DNA of 64,000 bases from contig JABSOW010000003.1 of the NCBI GenBank assembly GCA_013215465.1, forward strand, positions 62,001 through 126,000, given 5' to 3'. This DNA comes from Colwellia sp. GTDB lineage: Bacteria; Pseudomonadota; Gammaproteobacteria; Enterobacterales; Alteromonadaceae. The notes beneath the pieces were generated by a model. That model searched no databases. It saw only the letters and a program-made list of their open reading frames with translations, and was not told where the DNA came from. A program made the translations under genes and the position numbers. Shown here in pieces: positions 37,745 through 46,883 of this stretch (the stretch's first letter is position 1; every line of letters begins with the position of its first letter).

Positions 37745-38866
37745 TTAATCTGTATACTTTAATAACAGTAACTTACAGTTAGACTTTATTATTTTAAATG
37801 CACTTTCAATAATTAAAATATAAGAGTTACGATTAAAACTTTTCATTGATAATACATATTGCGAATTAGACAGAGACTGTTTATAGCGTGCTTCTCCACC
37901 TAAAAAGTCATAAGTTTTAAGTTTTAAACTTAAATAATACTGAATTGCTTTACTGTGTAAGCTTAAGCCTATTTTTATTTTGTTATTAGCTGACGTTGTT
38001 AGTGCTGATAAATAGAAATAAACCCTATCGTTATAAACAAAATTAACCAAGTACCCTAAAGCTTTGTTGTCTAAAGATAACACTGATATTTGTACCGTAC
38101 TATCTCCACCATTAATAAATCTTTGGTGAAAAATCTTAAATAGCTCATTAGTAAAACCGCTACCTTCGCGGGTATTTTGCCAACGTACGATATGAAGTTT
38201 GGCTATTTCACTAAACAAAGCCTTAACCTGATTTTTGTCGGTAACAACATCAAAAGTCAAAATTCCCATCTGACTTAACAATTTATCACTGCGCTTGATT
38301 TGTGAGCGAGTATTTTTCGACGGCACCGTCTCTAAGTAACTATCTTTAATCTCTGAAAAATCAACTGAATAACCTTGAGCTGTCATCTGCTCTGCTGAAT
38401 GCTTAAAATGTTTTTCAAAGCAGCTTGTTACCCTATTAGATGACAAGCCGATAACAAATTCTTGTACCGACTTGTCATAACAGTTAATAGCGCTAACCAT
38501 TTTATCTCTAACTTCGTCAGCTATTTGCTGATCCAAAAGAAAGTCATTATATTCAGTCCATATTTGGTCTTGTTGTTCAATGCCAGTACGGTGTAAATAC
38601 CATTGTTTAATAGGCAGTAAACCAAAAGCTTTTCGTTGCTGCTCAACCATAATCCCTAAACCAACAATTTTACTCCCTTGGTAGGCTTCAACAACAAACA
38701 TCTGCTTGCTAACGAGTGATAACCAATTACTTATCCATTGCCAGGATAAAAAAACACTGCAATTCGCCCGTTTTTCTAAATCGGACCATAGTATTGCTAA
38801 TTGATCTTTTTGTGATAATTCAAATGGTTTTATCTGTGTAATAATCTTTTGAATTTGCAAAAACAC
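37745..38866 (-). CDS. GNAT-family protein of the CelD/BcsL type
   Basis: The 373-residue protein has the layout of the CelD/BcsL-like N-acyltransferases: an N-terminal degenerate GNAT half and a C-terminal GNAT half with 'ALGYLVNFVYNDRVYFYLSA' and 'KTYDFLGGEARYKQSLS'. This family is frequent in exopolysaccharide loci and probably acylates sugars or lipid carriers. The start is GTG; no ATG is available near the conserved N-terminus. It is divergent from the RIFT-barrel gene and in line with prsT copy 2 and the PEP-CTERM gene. Confidence 0.75.
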   Translation of the reverse strand: MFLQIQKIITQIKPFELSQKDQLAILWSDLEKRANCSVFLSWQWISNWLSLVSKQMFVVEAYQGSKIVGLGIMVEQQRKAFGLLPIKQWYLHRTGIEQQDQIWTEYNDFLLDQQIADEVRDKMVSAINCYDKSVQEFVIGLSSNRVTSCFEKHFKHSAEQMTAQGYSVDFSEIKDSYLETVPSKNTRSQIKRSDKLLSQMGILTFDVVTDKNQVKALFSEIAKLHIVRWQNTREGSGFTNELFKIFHQRFINGGDSTVQISVLSLDNKALGYLVNFVYNDRVYFYLSALTTSANNKIKIGLSLHSKAIQYYLSLKLKTYDFLGGEARYKQSLSNSQYVLSMKSFNRNSYILIIESAFKIIKSNCKLLLLKYTD

Positions 38867-38918
38867 TCCCTATTTCTCTTTTTTTCTTTAAATAATTCGC
38901 TATTTAAAATATAAGTAA

Positions 38919-38947
38919 TTGACAACACCCTATCAAACACATAACAA
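38919..38947 (+). promoter_or_regulatory. sigma-70-like promoter of the RIFT-barrel gene
   Basis: A perfect TTGACA is followed at 17 bp by TAACAA, a weak -10 (3-4/6). Transcription would begin about 23 nt before the ATG and could run through the following glycosyltransferase. Confidence 0.4.
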
Positions 38948-38976
38948 TTTACTAGTTAACATACATTTACAATGGA

Positions 38977-41676
38977 ATGATACCCTTAAACATGATCAAT
39001 GTGCCAATTACCCTCAAGAATGATTCTGCTACCGCTAAAGTATCTGAGCCGATTAATGTCAGTATCCCTTTTGAGTATGGGAAAATATATCATACCAATA
39101 CCTTAACGCTAGTTAATGGCCAACAGCAGGTAATTACCGCGCAATTAAAGGTATTAGCTTATTGGCCTGATCTGTCAATTAAGTGGCTTAGTGTCCATTT
39201 TTTATTTTCAAGTAATGAAGCAAGCGAAAATACACTTTATTTAACTGACTCCACATCATGTAATAATGAACCACCCGTTGGCATCACAGTAACCCAAGCA
39301 CCTGATTTTTTAAAGATAGAAACAGCGTCAGCAATATTTAATTTAAATACCAGCTCTTTAGGGCTATTTAAATTAGCGCAAGCTCAAGAAAATAGTACCA
39401 ACAAACGCTATTACACTAGTACTGAAAGTTCTTTAGCATTAACCGACCAACAGGGTAATAAATACTACCCCATCATTGACAATATTAGTGGTGCGTCAGT
39501 AGCAAAGAAAATACAGACACCAGTAAGCCTTACTTTACTTATTAGCGGCTTTTTTCAACAAAGTACCGCTGCAATAAAAAAAGATACTGCGACAAGGTTT
39601 GAAGCCGAAATTACCTTTTATTATCATAATAATAATACTAAATGGCGCTTCACTTTACATAACCCGCAAGCGATGGCAGATAATAGTGGCACTTGGGATT
39701 TAGGCAATACTAACTCACAATTTTTTCAATCATTTTGTGCCATCATACCCTGTGAAAACCAAGTAAAATCAGCCTACAAGATTCACGATGAGCTAATCCC
39801 TAAAATAACAAATCAGTTTTGGCAAGAAAATATTACACAATTCTCTATTTTTCAAGCCAGTAGTGGTGGTGATAATTGGCAAAGCAATAACCATGTCAAT
39901 TACCAAGGAAAAACCTCGGTTGAATTTAATGGTTACAATGTTTCGGTTAACGATCATCAAGATAAAAGTATTATCAAAGGTAGAGCAACACCTACAATAT
40001 ACGTTGAGCAACAGCATCAACAACTTACTTCAAATATATCGGTATATATTGAAAAGTTTTGGCAAAAATTTCCAAAATCTATCGAGGTGAACACAAATAA
40101 CATAACATTAGGGCTATTTTCACAATACGCCATTGACGGGTTTGAATTACAACCTGGAGAGAAAAAAATAGATACCTTCTATATTAATTATGATAATGCA
40201 AAAGATAGCCTTGCTTTTATCCAATCACCAAGCAAAATAACCATTGCTACCGACTATTTAGTAGCGACGCAAGCCATTCCATTACTGGCCCAAACCGGCA
40301 ACGAAACCTTATACGATACAATAATTAATGAAGGTATTACTGCTGAAAATAATTTTTTTCATAAAAGAGAATTAATTGATGAATTTGGTTGGCGAAATTT
40401 TGGTGATTTATATGCAGATCATGAAACATTAGAAGTAGCAGGCGATGATGAACTTATCTCTCATTATAATAACCAGTATGATCCTATATACGGGTTTTTA
40501 AGGCGATATTTATTAACCAACGAAGCAAAATGGTTAGAGTTGGCTAATGATTTAGCAGATCATGTGAAAAATATTGATATTTATCATACTACGCAAGACA
40601 AAGTAGAATACAACGGTGGCTTATTTTGGCATACCGATCATTACCTACCCGCTGAAACAGCTAGCCATAGAACTTATTCACGACGCCAAGTAGCAGATGC
40701 TTATCAAGATCATGCTGGCGGCGGTGGCCCCGGTGGGCAGCATTGTTATACCACTGGCTTAATGCTGCATTACTATTTAACGGGTGATGAAACATCGAAG
40801 CAAGCGGTACTTAAATTAAACAACTGGATAACGCATTACTATGAAGGCTCCGGTACACTTACTGACTTTTTATTGTCAATTAAAAATAAAAATCGTATTG
40901 ATATTAAAAGTATTTTTACTGGTAAGTATCCATTAGACCGTGGCACTGGCCATTATATAATTGCTTTAATAGATGCATTTGAATTAACAGGCAAGCAGTC
41001 TTATTTAGATAATGCTAGCTTAATCATCAAAGATACTGTTCATCCCAAGGATGATATTAAAGAGCGAGCTTTAGATAATATTGAGACTTGTTGGTTTTAT
41101 ACCATATTTTTTCAGGCCGTATATCGTTATTTAGTAACGAAACAAAATAACCAGCAAATTGATCTGTCATTCCATTATGCCAGAGACTCGCTATTACACT
41201 ATGCTAATTGGATGACTAAACACGAACAACCTTATTTAAATACCCCAGAAGTGTTGGAGTACCCTAACCATACATGGGCCGCTCAAGATATTAGAAAGGC
41301 TAATGTACTGTACATGGCCAGTTATTTTACTCGTAATCAAGCGATAAAAGACAAGTACAAAAAAAAAGCGGATGAACTTTATCACTATGTGGTCACTACA
41401 TTTGAGCACGAGCCAACGAGAAGTTTCACCCGAATTCTCAGTATATTAATGCAAAATCATGGTATCAAAAGCTTTGTCAACAATGCCCCTAAATACACAT
41501 ATTCAGAAAAACCACCACAAAACCATATACCTGACGACGTAGCGCTATCACAGAAAAAGAATTTACTTAGTGCATTTTTTACTACATTAAGTAATACTTC
41601 TGTATTGAATGAATTGACTTGGTTACGCAGACGCTCTTCAAGTATTGATAATTTTTTTATAAAGCTAGGTAAATAA
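38977..41676 (+). CDS. RIFT-barrel / alpha-toroid protein resembling exo-rhamnogalacturonan lyases
   Basis: The 899-residue protein opens with a beta-rich RIFT-barrel-like domain ('LKVLAYWPDLSIKWLSVHF' near 60-80), continues with a beta-sandwich, and from about residue 440 to 830 is helical in the manner of an (alpha/alpha) toroid ('FFHKRELIDEFGWRNFGDLY', 'GGLFWHTDHYLPAETASHRT', 'AGGGGPGGQHCYTTGLMLHY'). This plan resembles PcRGLX/YetA-like carbohydrate-active proteins. No signal peptide is seen, so it may act in the cytosol or on a membrane carrier. A second ATG five codons on is possible. Its stop is immediately followed by the start of a glycosyltransferase, so they are co-translated. Activity on the locus polysaccharide is inference. 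Confidence 0.65.
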   Translation: MIPLNMINVPITLKNDSATAKVSEPINVSIPFEYGKIYHTNTLTLVNGQQQVITAQLKVLAYWPDLSIKWLSVHFLFSSNEASENTLYLTDSTSCNNEPPVGITVTQAPDFLKIETASAIFNLNTSSLGLFKLAQAQENSTNKRYYTSTESSLALTDQQGNKYYPIIDNISGASVAKKIQTPVSLTLLISGFFQQSTAAIKKDTATRFEAEITFYYHNNNTKWRFTLHNPQAMADNSGTWDLGNTNSQFFQSFCAIIPCENQVKSAYKIHDELIPKITNQFWQENITQFSIFQASSGGDNWQSNNHVNYQGKTSVEFNGYNVSVNDHQDKSIIKGRATPTIYVEQQHQQLTSNISVYIEKFWQKFPKSIEVNTNNITLGLFSQYAIDGFELQPGEKKIDTFYINYDNAKDSLAFIQSPSKITIATDYLVATQAIPLLAQTGNETLYDTIINEGITAENNFFHKRELIDEFGWRNFGDLYADHETLEVAGDDELISHYNNQYDPIYGFLRRYLLTNEAKWLELANDLADHVKNIDIYHTTQDKVEYNGGLFWHTDHYLPAETASHRTYSRRQVADAYQDHAGGGGPGGQHCYTTGLMLHYYLTGDETSKQAVLKLNNWITHYYEGSGTLTDFLLSIKNKNRIDIKSIFTGKYPLDRGTGHYIIALIDAFELTGKQSYLDNASLIIKDTVHPKDDIKERALDNIETCWFYTIFFQAVYRYLVTKQNNQQIDLSFHYARDSLLHYANWMTKHEQPYLNTPEVLEYPNHTWAAQDIRKANVLYMASYFTRNQAIKDKYKKKADELYHYVVTTFEHEPTRSFTRILSILMQNHGIKSFVNNAPKYTYSEKPPQNHIPDDVALSQKKNLLSAFFTTLSNTSVLNELTWLRRRSSSIDNFFIKLGK

Positions 41677-42642
41677 ATGACTGTAAATATTACCTTTATT
41701 ATTCCACATAAAGGACGTGAAGAGTTTCTCACCCAGACAGTTGCATCAATATTATCTCAACAATATGATAAAACCCAGTTTGAGATTTTAATTGTTACTC
41801 AAAATAAAAAGCTTGAAAATATAGACTACTTTCAACAAGCCAGTGTTGCTATTAATGTACACTTTCAACCGGAAAATCAAACGATTTCTGCTTTACGAAA
41901 TTATGGCGTAACACAAGCAAAAGGCCAATATTTAGCGTTTTTAGATGCTGATGTTGAACTTTCCTCTAACTGGTTAAGTTGCATGTTAACAACCATACAA
42001 GAAAAATCAGCACGTATGTTAGTTAGCGCCGCTCAGGTAAATGGACCGAACGCGCCACCACTAGAAAAAATAAGAACCGCATTAAGTAACGCCGAGCTAG
42101 ACTGTAACGTTAACTTTTTACCCGGTAGAAATTTATTTCTAAGCAAAGAAACCTTTGAGCAAGTGAATGGCTTTCCTGAACATTTAATTACCTGTGAAGA
42201 TTACTACTTTACTGACCAAGTACATCAACTAGGTGAGCTTTATTACACCTCACAAGCTAATTACATCCATTTAGGTGAAGATAAACAATATAATGAGATG
42301 TATAAAAAAGAAATATGGCGTGGTCAATCTAATTTACAATCGATAAAAGGGCGTAATATTCCTTTAAGAGAAATACCCAGCTTTGTTATTCCATTAGCAT
42401 TATTTGTACTGTTCACAACTTGTTTATTAGCACTGCTACTGAATAACACTTTATTGGCAATAGGCAGCTTTATCCTGTTATTACTACCCATTACCGCCTA
42501 CAGTTTTCGCTTACACAAACTAACCAAAAATGATGTCAGCTTTAGCAACGTTTTTAAGTTTTACTTAATATACTTTCCGGCTAGAGCCATTGGTACCCTA
42601 GGCGGTTTATTCAAATCATTTTCAAATTCTGGTATTAAATAA
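41677..42642 (+). CDS. family 2 glycosyltransferase, membrane-associated
   Basis: The 321-residue protein has a GT-A fold: 'ITFIIPHKGREEFLTQTVAS', the donor-site 'FLDADVELS' (DxD-like) near residue 88, and 'ITCEDYYFTDQVHQLGE' corresponding to the acceptor/catalytic ED motif. Two to three hydrophobic helices at the C-terminus (about 230-270) anchor it to the inner membrane. The start ATG directly follows the stop of the RIFT-barrel gene. It transfers a sugar from a nucleotide donor, most likely to the lipid-linked repeat unit. Confidence 0.88.
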   Translation: MTVNITFIIPHKGREEFLTQTVASILSQQYDKTQFEILIVTQNKKLENIDYFQQASVAINVHFQPENQTISALRNYGVTQAKGQYLAFLDADVELSSNWLSCMLTTIQEKSARMLVSAAQVNGPNAPPLEKIRTALSNAELDCNVNFLPGRNLFLSKETFEQVNGFPEHLITCEDYYFTDQVHQLGELYYTSQANYIHLGEDKQYNEMYKKEIWRGQSNLQSIKGRNIPLREIPSFVIPLALFVLFTTCLLALLLNNTLLAIGSFILLLLPITAYSFRLHKLTKNDVSFSNVFKFYLIYFPARAIGTLGGLFKSFSNSGIK

Positions 42643-42681
42643 TATTAAGGGCCCAATGTGGGCTGGCATTAATTGCAACAA

Positions 42682-42777
42682 TGTCGCACTAAAGTACGAC
42701 CTACAGATATATTTAATGAGACCAAGGTAGGTCGGGTTTCAACCCAACAGTATCGTCGCACTAAAGTACGACCTACA
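42682..42777. repeat. array of three family B REPs
   Basis: Two GTCGCACTAAAGTACGAC units (about 42683 and 42755) flank one inverted variant with stem GGTCGGGTTTCAACCC, where the bases of the stem have changed together (GTTGGG/… to GGGTT/AACCC). The array separates two co-directional glycosyltransferase genes. Confidence 0.85.
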
Positions 42778-42804
42778 AGTTCATATAACAACGAGATTAA
42801 TTAA

Positions 42805-43941
42805 GTGACCCATAAAAAAATCAATGTTTTACAATTTATCTGCTCTACCGGGTTTTATGGTGCTGAACGTTGGATTTTAGCACTCGCTAAACATATAGAT
42901 AACACCGCCGTGCGCTGTGACTTAGCCATAACCTTGGAAGACAATTCTCAAAATTTAGAATTAGTTAAACAATATAAGCAGCATTGTGGTGATACCTTTG
43001 AAGTACCAATGTCTGGTCGGTTTGATATAAGCGTCATTAATAAATTAGTGAAATTAATTAAAGACCGAAACATTGATATCATTCATACCCACGGTTATAA
43101 ATCAGATATATTAGGTGTTATTGCCGCCAAAAAGGCTGGTATCCAAAGCATTGTAACACCCCATGGTTTTGAAAATGCCGAAGACTTAAAGTTACGAGCC
43201 TTTATATGGCTTGGCTGTAAAAGTATGAAATTTGCCAACAAAGTAGTGCCTCTTTCTAAACAACTTTGCGATGATTCCCGTAAACATGGGGTAAAAGACA
43301 ATAAGTTAGTTTATATACAAAACGGTGTTGATTTATCCGAAGTGGAAGAACAACGGCTTAAACCTAAAACTATTTACAGCTCAAAAGAAAACAGCTCAGA
43401 AAAACGTATTGGTTTTGTCGGTCAGATGATCAGCCGAAAAAACATTTTTGATATACTCGATATTTTTAACGACCTATGCGATAAGCATAACAATTTAAAA
43501 TTAATTTTATTGGGTGATGGCGAACAACGGGCTGAATTAGAACGTTACGCCAACAAACTTACTCATCATAATAAAATAGAATTTTTAGGCTTTAGGGACG
43601 ACCGCCTAGAATTACTGCAAAGTTTTGACTTATTTGTCATGACCTCAACTTTAGAAGGTATTCCTCGCTGCTTAATGGAAGCCACAGCGATGAAAATTCC
43701 AGTAGCGGCTTATGACATTGCCGGCATAGATCAATTAATAACTCACCAAGAAAGCGGTTTATTAGCCAAGTTAGGAGATAAAGAAGCCTTATCTCACTAT
43801 TGGGAAAAACTACTGTTCGATGCAGAATATGCAAATGAGCTTACTGATAATGCCAGAGATTTTGTTAACAAACATTATTCAGGGCAACGTATGGCAAATG
43901 AGTATACTGAACTATTTCAGTCAATGTGTCCTAAGCCATGA
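42805..43941 (+). CDS. family 4 glycosyltransferase
   Basis: The 378-residue GT-B protein has an N-terminal acceptor half with 'GFYGAERWILALAKHI' and 'DIIHTHGYKSDILGV', and a C-terminal donor half with 'RIGFVGQMISRKNIFDIL', 'LILLGDGEQRAELE' and the EX7E motif 'LEGIPRCLMEATAM'. It is a retaining transferase using a nucleotide sugar. The start is GTG. Its last codon overlaps the ATG of the deacetylase gene by 4 bp, which indicates translational coupling. Confidence 0.9.
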   Translation: MTHKKINVLQFICSTGFYGAERWILALAKHIDNTAVRCDLAITLEDNSQNLELVKQYKQHCGDTFEVPMSGRFDISVINKLVKLIKDRNIDIIHTHGYKSDILGVIAAKKAGIQSIVTPHGFENAEDLKLRAFIWLGCKSMKFANKVVPLSKQLCDDSRKHGVKDNKLVYIQNGVDLSEVEEQRLKPKTIYSSKENSSEKRIGFVGQMISRKNIFDILDIFNDLCDKHNNLKLILLGDGEQRAELERYANKLTHHNKIEFLGFRDDRLELLQSFDLFVMTSTLEGIPRCLMEATAMKIPVAAYDIAGIDQLITHQESGLLAKLGDKEALSHYWEKLLFDAEYANELTDNARDFVNKHYSGQRMANEYTELFQSMCPKP

Positions 43942-44921
43942 AAAAATCTGTACTGTTTATTTTGTCGGTTGACACTGAAGAAGAATGGGATTGGTCAGGA
44001 CCATTCCCCAATGACAATTTTTCAATAAATAATGTTAACGAAATTCCAGCTTTTCAAGCATTTTGCCAAGAGCTAGGCATAAAGCCGACATACTTCGTTG
44101 ATTACGCGGTCGCTAATAACAAAAAATCAGCACAAATACTGAAAAATTTAAATCAAGACTACTGCGAAATAGGTGCACATTTACATCCATGGGCAAACCC
44201 ACCTTTTTTCAACGATACCACAGAAGTGTCTTCACACGTTGTAAACTTACCTATTGAAAATGTTGAAAAAAAACTAAATAGTCTGTTGTCAAAAATATCA
44301 GAAGAATTGCATTGTCAGGCCAAATCTTTTCGCACTGGCCGATGGGGTATTAATGGTGAAATATTAAAACTACTGCACCATAAAGGCATTGATGTTGACT
44401 CTAGTATTTATCCGCTTTATTTAACTAAACATTTCTCTTGTGAAAAAGCACCTGACTCCCCATATTGGCCCGATTACAACGACACTAACAGCCAGGGAAG
44501 TCAAAAAAACATCTTAGAAATACCGGTTACCGTAAGCTTTAATCGTTCATTTAATTTTTTATGTCAAAAATTACATAAATTATTTGAGCGCCGCCCTTTT
44601 TCTTGGCTAAGAATTAACGGTATTCTTTGGCATACTAGGCTATTACGTAAGTTATATTTATCACCAGAATTATGCTCTGGTAAAGAAATGAAAATGTTAA
44701 TTGATAGTCAACTAAGCAAAGATAAAACCGTTTTCCATATGTATTTACACAGCTCTAGTTTATTTGAAAACATTACCGGCTTGTCATTTCATGACAATGC
44801 CCGTGAACATATTTGTCGACAAATTAAAATTGCCGTACAGCATTTAGAAAAAAAAACCAACGTCACCTTTTGCACTATTTCTCAAGCAAAAGAAATACTC
44901 ACTAATAACAAACACCATTAA
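43938..44921 (+). CDS. polysaccharide deacetylase-like (NodB fold) protein
   Basis: The 327-residue protein has a NodB-type start 'FILSVDTEEEWDWSGPFP' with the acid-rich metal/catalytic region, 'YFVDYAVANNKK', the histidine pair 'EIGAHLHPWANPP' and 'SFRTGRWGINGEI' further on. These fit carbohydrate esterase family 4-like enzymes that remove N-acetyl groups. There is no signal peptide, so it may work on the lipid-linked unit inside the cell. It overlaps the preceding glycosyltransferase by 4 bp and is followed 7 bp later by the FemAB-like gene. Confidence 0.85.
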   Translation: MKKSVLFILSVDTEEEWDWSGPFPNDNFSINNVNEIPAFQAFCQELGIKPTYFVDYAVANNKKSAQILKNLNQDYCEIGAHLHPWANPPFFNDTTEVSSHVVNLPIENVEKKLNSLLSKISEELHCQAKSFRTGRWGINGEILKLLHHKGIDVDSSIYPLYLTKHFSCEKAPDSPYWPDYNDTNSQGSQKNILEIPVTVSFNRSFNFLCQKLHKLFERRPFSWLRINGILWHTRLLRKLYLSPELCSGKEMKMLIDSQLSKDKTVFHMYLHSSSLFENITGLSFHDNAREHICRQIKIAVQHLEKKTNVTFCTISQAKEILTNNKHH

Positions 44922-44928
44922 CTCAGCC

Positions 44929-45993
44929 ATGACATTAATTAGACAAGCAACAAACACAGATAAATCGCTCTGGAACAATTACGTCATTGAGCATGGTGAT
45001 CACTCTCCGTACCACCTTTTTGCCTGGAAAAATGCAGTTCGTGATGCATATTCACATAAAGAGCACTATTTGTTAGCCGAAGACATTGTTAACGGCGAAA
45101 GTAAGATTGTGGGTGTTTTTCCACTTATTATTTTTAACAAACCGCTGAGCAAACCAAGTTTGTGTACACTACCGTTTTGCGATGTTGGTGGCATATTAGC
45201 AAATAATGATAAAATACAGGCGATGCTACTTGCTGAAAGTAAAAAAATAGCTGAGCTTTATCAAGCAAAATTTATTGAATTACGATATTCAACAACCACG
45301 CCTTATGATATTGACAGTGCAAAAAATGCTGAAAAAGTAAGTATGCTGATGCCATTACCAGAAAATTCTGAACTACTATTTTCTAGCTTTAAATCAAAAT
45401 TACGTAGCCAAATACGAAAAGCAGAAAAAAATGGTTTAACCTACAAAGTTGGTTCAGAAAAAGCGATGCTTGATGATTTTTACCAAGTATTTGCTCATAA
45501 TATGAAAGCATTAGGCTCACCAGTACATGCCAAGCAATGGTTTGTATCTTTGTTGGCGTACTATCAACAAAACATGATCATTTCCATTGTTTACCAAGGC
45601 GATATTCCTGTTGGTGGTGGTATTGTGTTGATTGCCGGTAACAAAGCGGCCATACCTTGGGCATCAACCAGAGCAGAATATAACCGCTTATCTCCTAACA
45701 TGATGCTTTATTGGTCATTATTAAAATATTTATGTGATAATAATGTTAGTGAATTTGATTTTGGTCGTTCTAGCTTTGGCGAGGGAACGTTTAAATTCAA
45801 ACAACAGTGGGGCGCTAAGCCTGTGCCGTTAAACTGGACAAAAATATATTTACCCGCAACTAACCAAGACAATGAAAATGACAAGTCTAATAGTAGTAAT
45901 TTAAGGAATATGGTTGAAAATATTTGGCGCAAATTGCCACTTGCCTTAACGGTATTTATAGGCCCTAAAATAAGAAAATACATTAGCTTGTAA
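44929..45993 (+). CDS. FemAB-like protein of the exosortase/PEP-CTERM type
   Basis: The 354-residue protein has two GNAT-like halves as in FemABX peptidyl/aminoacyl transferases: 'HSPYHLFAWKNAVRDAYSHK' in the first and 'FKSKLRSQIRKAEKNGLTYK' plus 'VSEFDFGRSSFGEGTFKFKQ' in the second. This is the form linked to exosortase A loci. By analogy with FemAB it may move an amino acid from aminoacyl-tRNA onto an amine of the polysaccharide or precursor. It ends the run GT4-deacetylase-FemAB, and the RAYT/REP cluster begins 12 bp after its stop. Confidence 0.88.
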   Translation: MTLIRQATNTDKSLWNNYVIEHGDHSPYHLFAWKNAVRDAYSHKEHYLLAEDIVNGESKIVGVFPLIIFNKPLSKPSLCTLPFCDVGGILANNDKIQAMLLAESKKIAELYQAKFIELRYSTTTPYDIDSAKNAEKVSMLMPLPENSELLFSSFKSKLRSQIRKAEKNGLTYKVGSEKAMLDDFYQVFAHNMKALGSPVHAKQWFVSLLAYYQQNMIISIVYQGDIPVGGGIVLIAGNKAAIPWASTRAEYNRLSPNMMLYWSLLKYLCDNNVSEFDFGRSSFGEGTFKFKQQWGAKPVPLNWTKIYLPATNQDNENDKSNSSNLRNMVENIWRKLPLALTVFIGPKIRKYISL

Positions 45994-46335
45994 AGATAGA
46001 TAGTATTGTCGGAATAAATTCCGACCTACTTTAAAGCACCTGTGGGTCGTACTTCAGTGCGACAATTGATGATACATTACAGCATTGTCGAGATAAGTCC
46101 CGACCTACTAAAGCACTTGTGGGTCGTACTTCAGTGTGACAATTGATGATGCATTACAGCATTGTCGGAATAAATTCCGACCTACTTAAAGCATCTGTGG
46201 GTCGTACTTCAGTGTGACAATTGATGATACATTACAGCATTGTCGGAATGAATTCCGACCTACTTAAAGCATCTGTGGGTCGTACTTCAGTGCGACAATT
46301 GAAGAAAACAAAAGTATAAATAAAAGGAATTATCT
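45994..46335. other. 342-bp gap occupied by the REP array
   Basis: Nothing else is seen besides the REP array and the RAYT ribosome site AAAGGAA. Confidence 0.8.
46005..46300. repeat. tandem array of four family B REP pairs
   Basis: Units start at 46005, 46084, 46161 and 46239, a 77-79 bp period. Each has a GTCGGAAT..ATTCCGAC-type REP, a short spacer and a GTCGTACTTCAGTGCGAC-type REP, then about 20 bp before the next. The second unit carries the variant GTCGAGATAAGTCCCGAC. The last unit ends 35 bp before the RAYT gene. Confidence 0.95.
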
Positions 46336-46785
46336 ATGTCATGGAATGACTTACGAAAAGGTCGATTTAGCGAACCACAACGAGAGTATTTCATCACTTT
46401 TGTGTGTAACAATAGAATAAGTTTATTTACTCAGCATGAATTTTCTCATGCTTTTTGCTCAACTATTTTATTCAATGAAAAACAATATGATTGCAAATGG
46501 CTAACATGGGTTTTAATGCCAGATCATTTTCATGGTTTATTACAGCTTGGTAAGTCATATAACTTGTCGCAAGTAATTAAGCATTTAAAAGGAGCAAGTG
46601 CGCGAAGCATTAATGTTAAAAATGGTACTTCAATCCAAGTTTGGCAACCGGGTTACTTTGATCGAGCATTACGACAAACAGAAGACAGAAAACAAATAGC
46701 GAGATATATTGTAGCAAACCCATTAAGAAAAAATATCATTGATAATATTAGTCAATATCCTTATTGGAATAGTGTATATTTATAA
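46336..46785 (+). CDS. REP-associated tyrosine transposase (RAYT)
   Basis: This 149-residue Y1/HUH nuclease is of the IS200/IS605-related RAYT group, which binds, cuts and mobilises REP sequences. It has the HUH-type histidine pair in 'WVLMPDHFHGLLQL' (His64, His66), the catalytic Tyr124 in 'QIARYIVANPLRKN' and the RAYT signature 'WQPGYFDRALR'. It appears complete, with AAAGGAA ahead of the ATG. Four REP pairs precede it and one follows, the usual arrangement of a RAYT unit. It interrupts the operon between the FemAB-like gene and the amidotransferase. Confidence 0.93.
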   Translation: MSWNDLRKGRFSEPQREYFITFVCNNRISLFTQHEFSHAFCSTILFNEKQYDCKWLTWVLMPDHFHGLLQLGKSYNLSQVIKHLKGASARSINVKNGTSIQVWQPGYFDRALRQTEDRKQIARYIVANPLRKNIIDNISQYPYWNSVYL

Positions 46786-46789
46786 CGCA

Positions 46790-46856
46790 TTTTGTCGAGA
46801 TAAGTCCCGACCTACTTAAAGCACCTGTGGGTCGTACTTCAGTGCGACAATTGATA
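46790..46856. repeat. family B REP pair downstream of RAYT
   Basis: One REP pair (GTCGAGATAAGTCCCGAC then GTCGTACTTCAGTGCGAC) follows the RAYT stop codon. It is closest to the second unit of the upstream array, which shares the GAGATAAGTCC variant. Confidence 0.9.
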
Positions 46857-46883
46857 ATACATACAAAAGGGAATGTGTAATAA

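Noticed and set aside
42667-42682. A sigma-54-like TGGC..TTGC sequence before the 42.8-kb glycosyltransferase
   Set aside because: The GG and GC pairs are 8 nt apart instead of 10, which is not tolerated by sigma-54.
46005-46300. Regular 77-79 bp spacing that might suggest a CRISPR array
   Set aside because: The units are near identical throughout, including the parts between stems, so there are no unique spacers, and a RAYT transposase adjoins.
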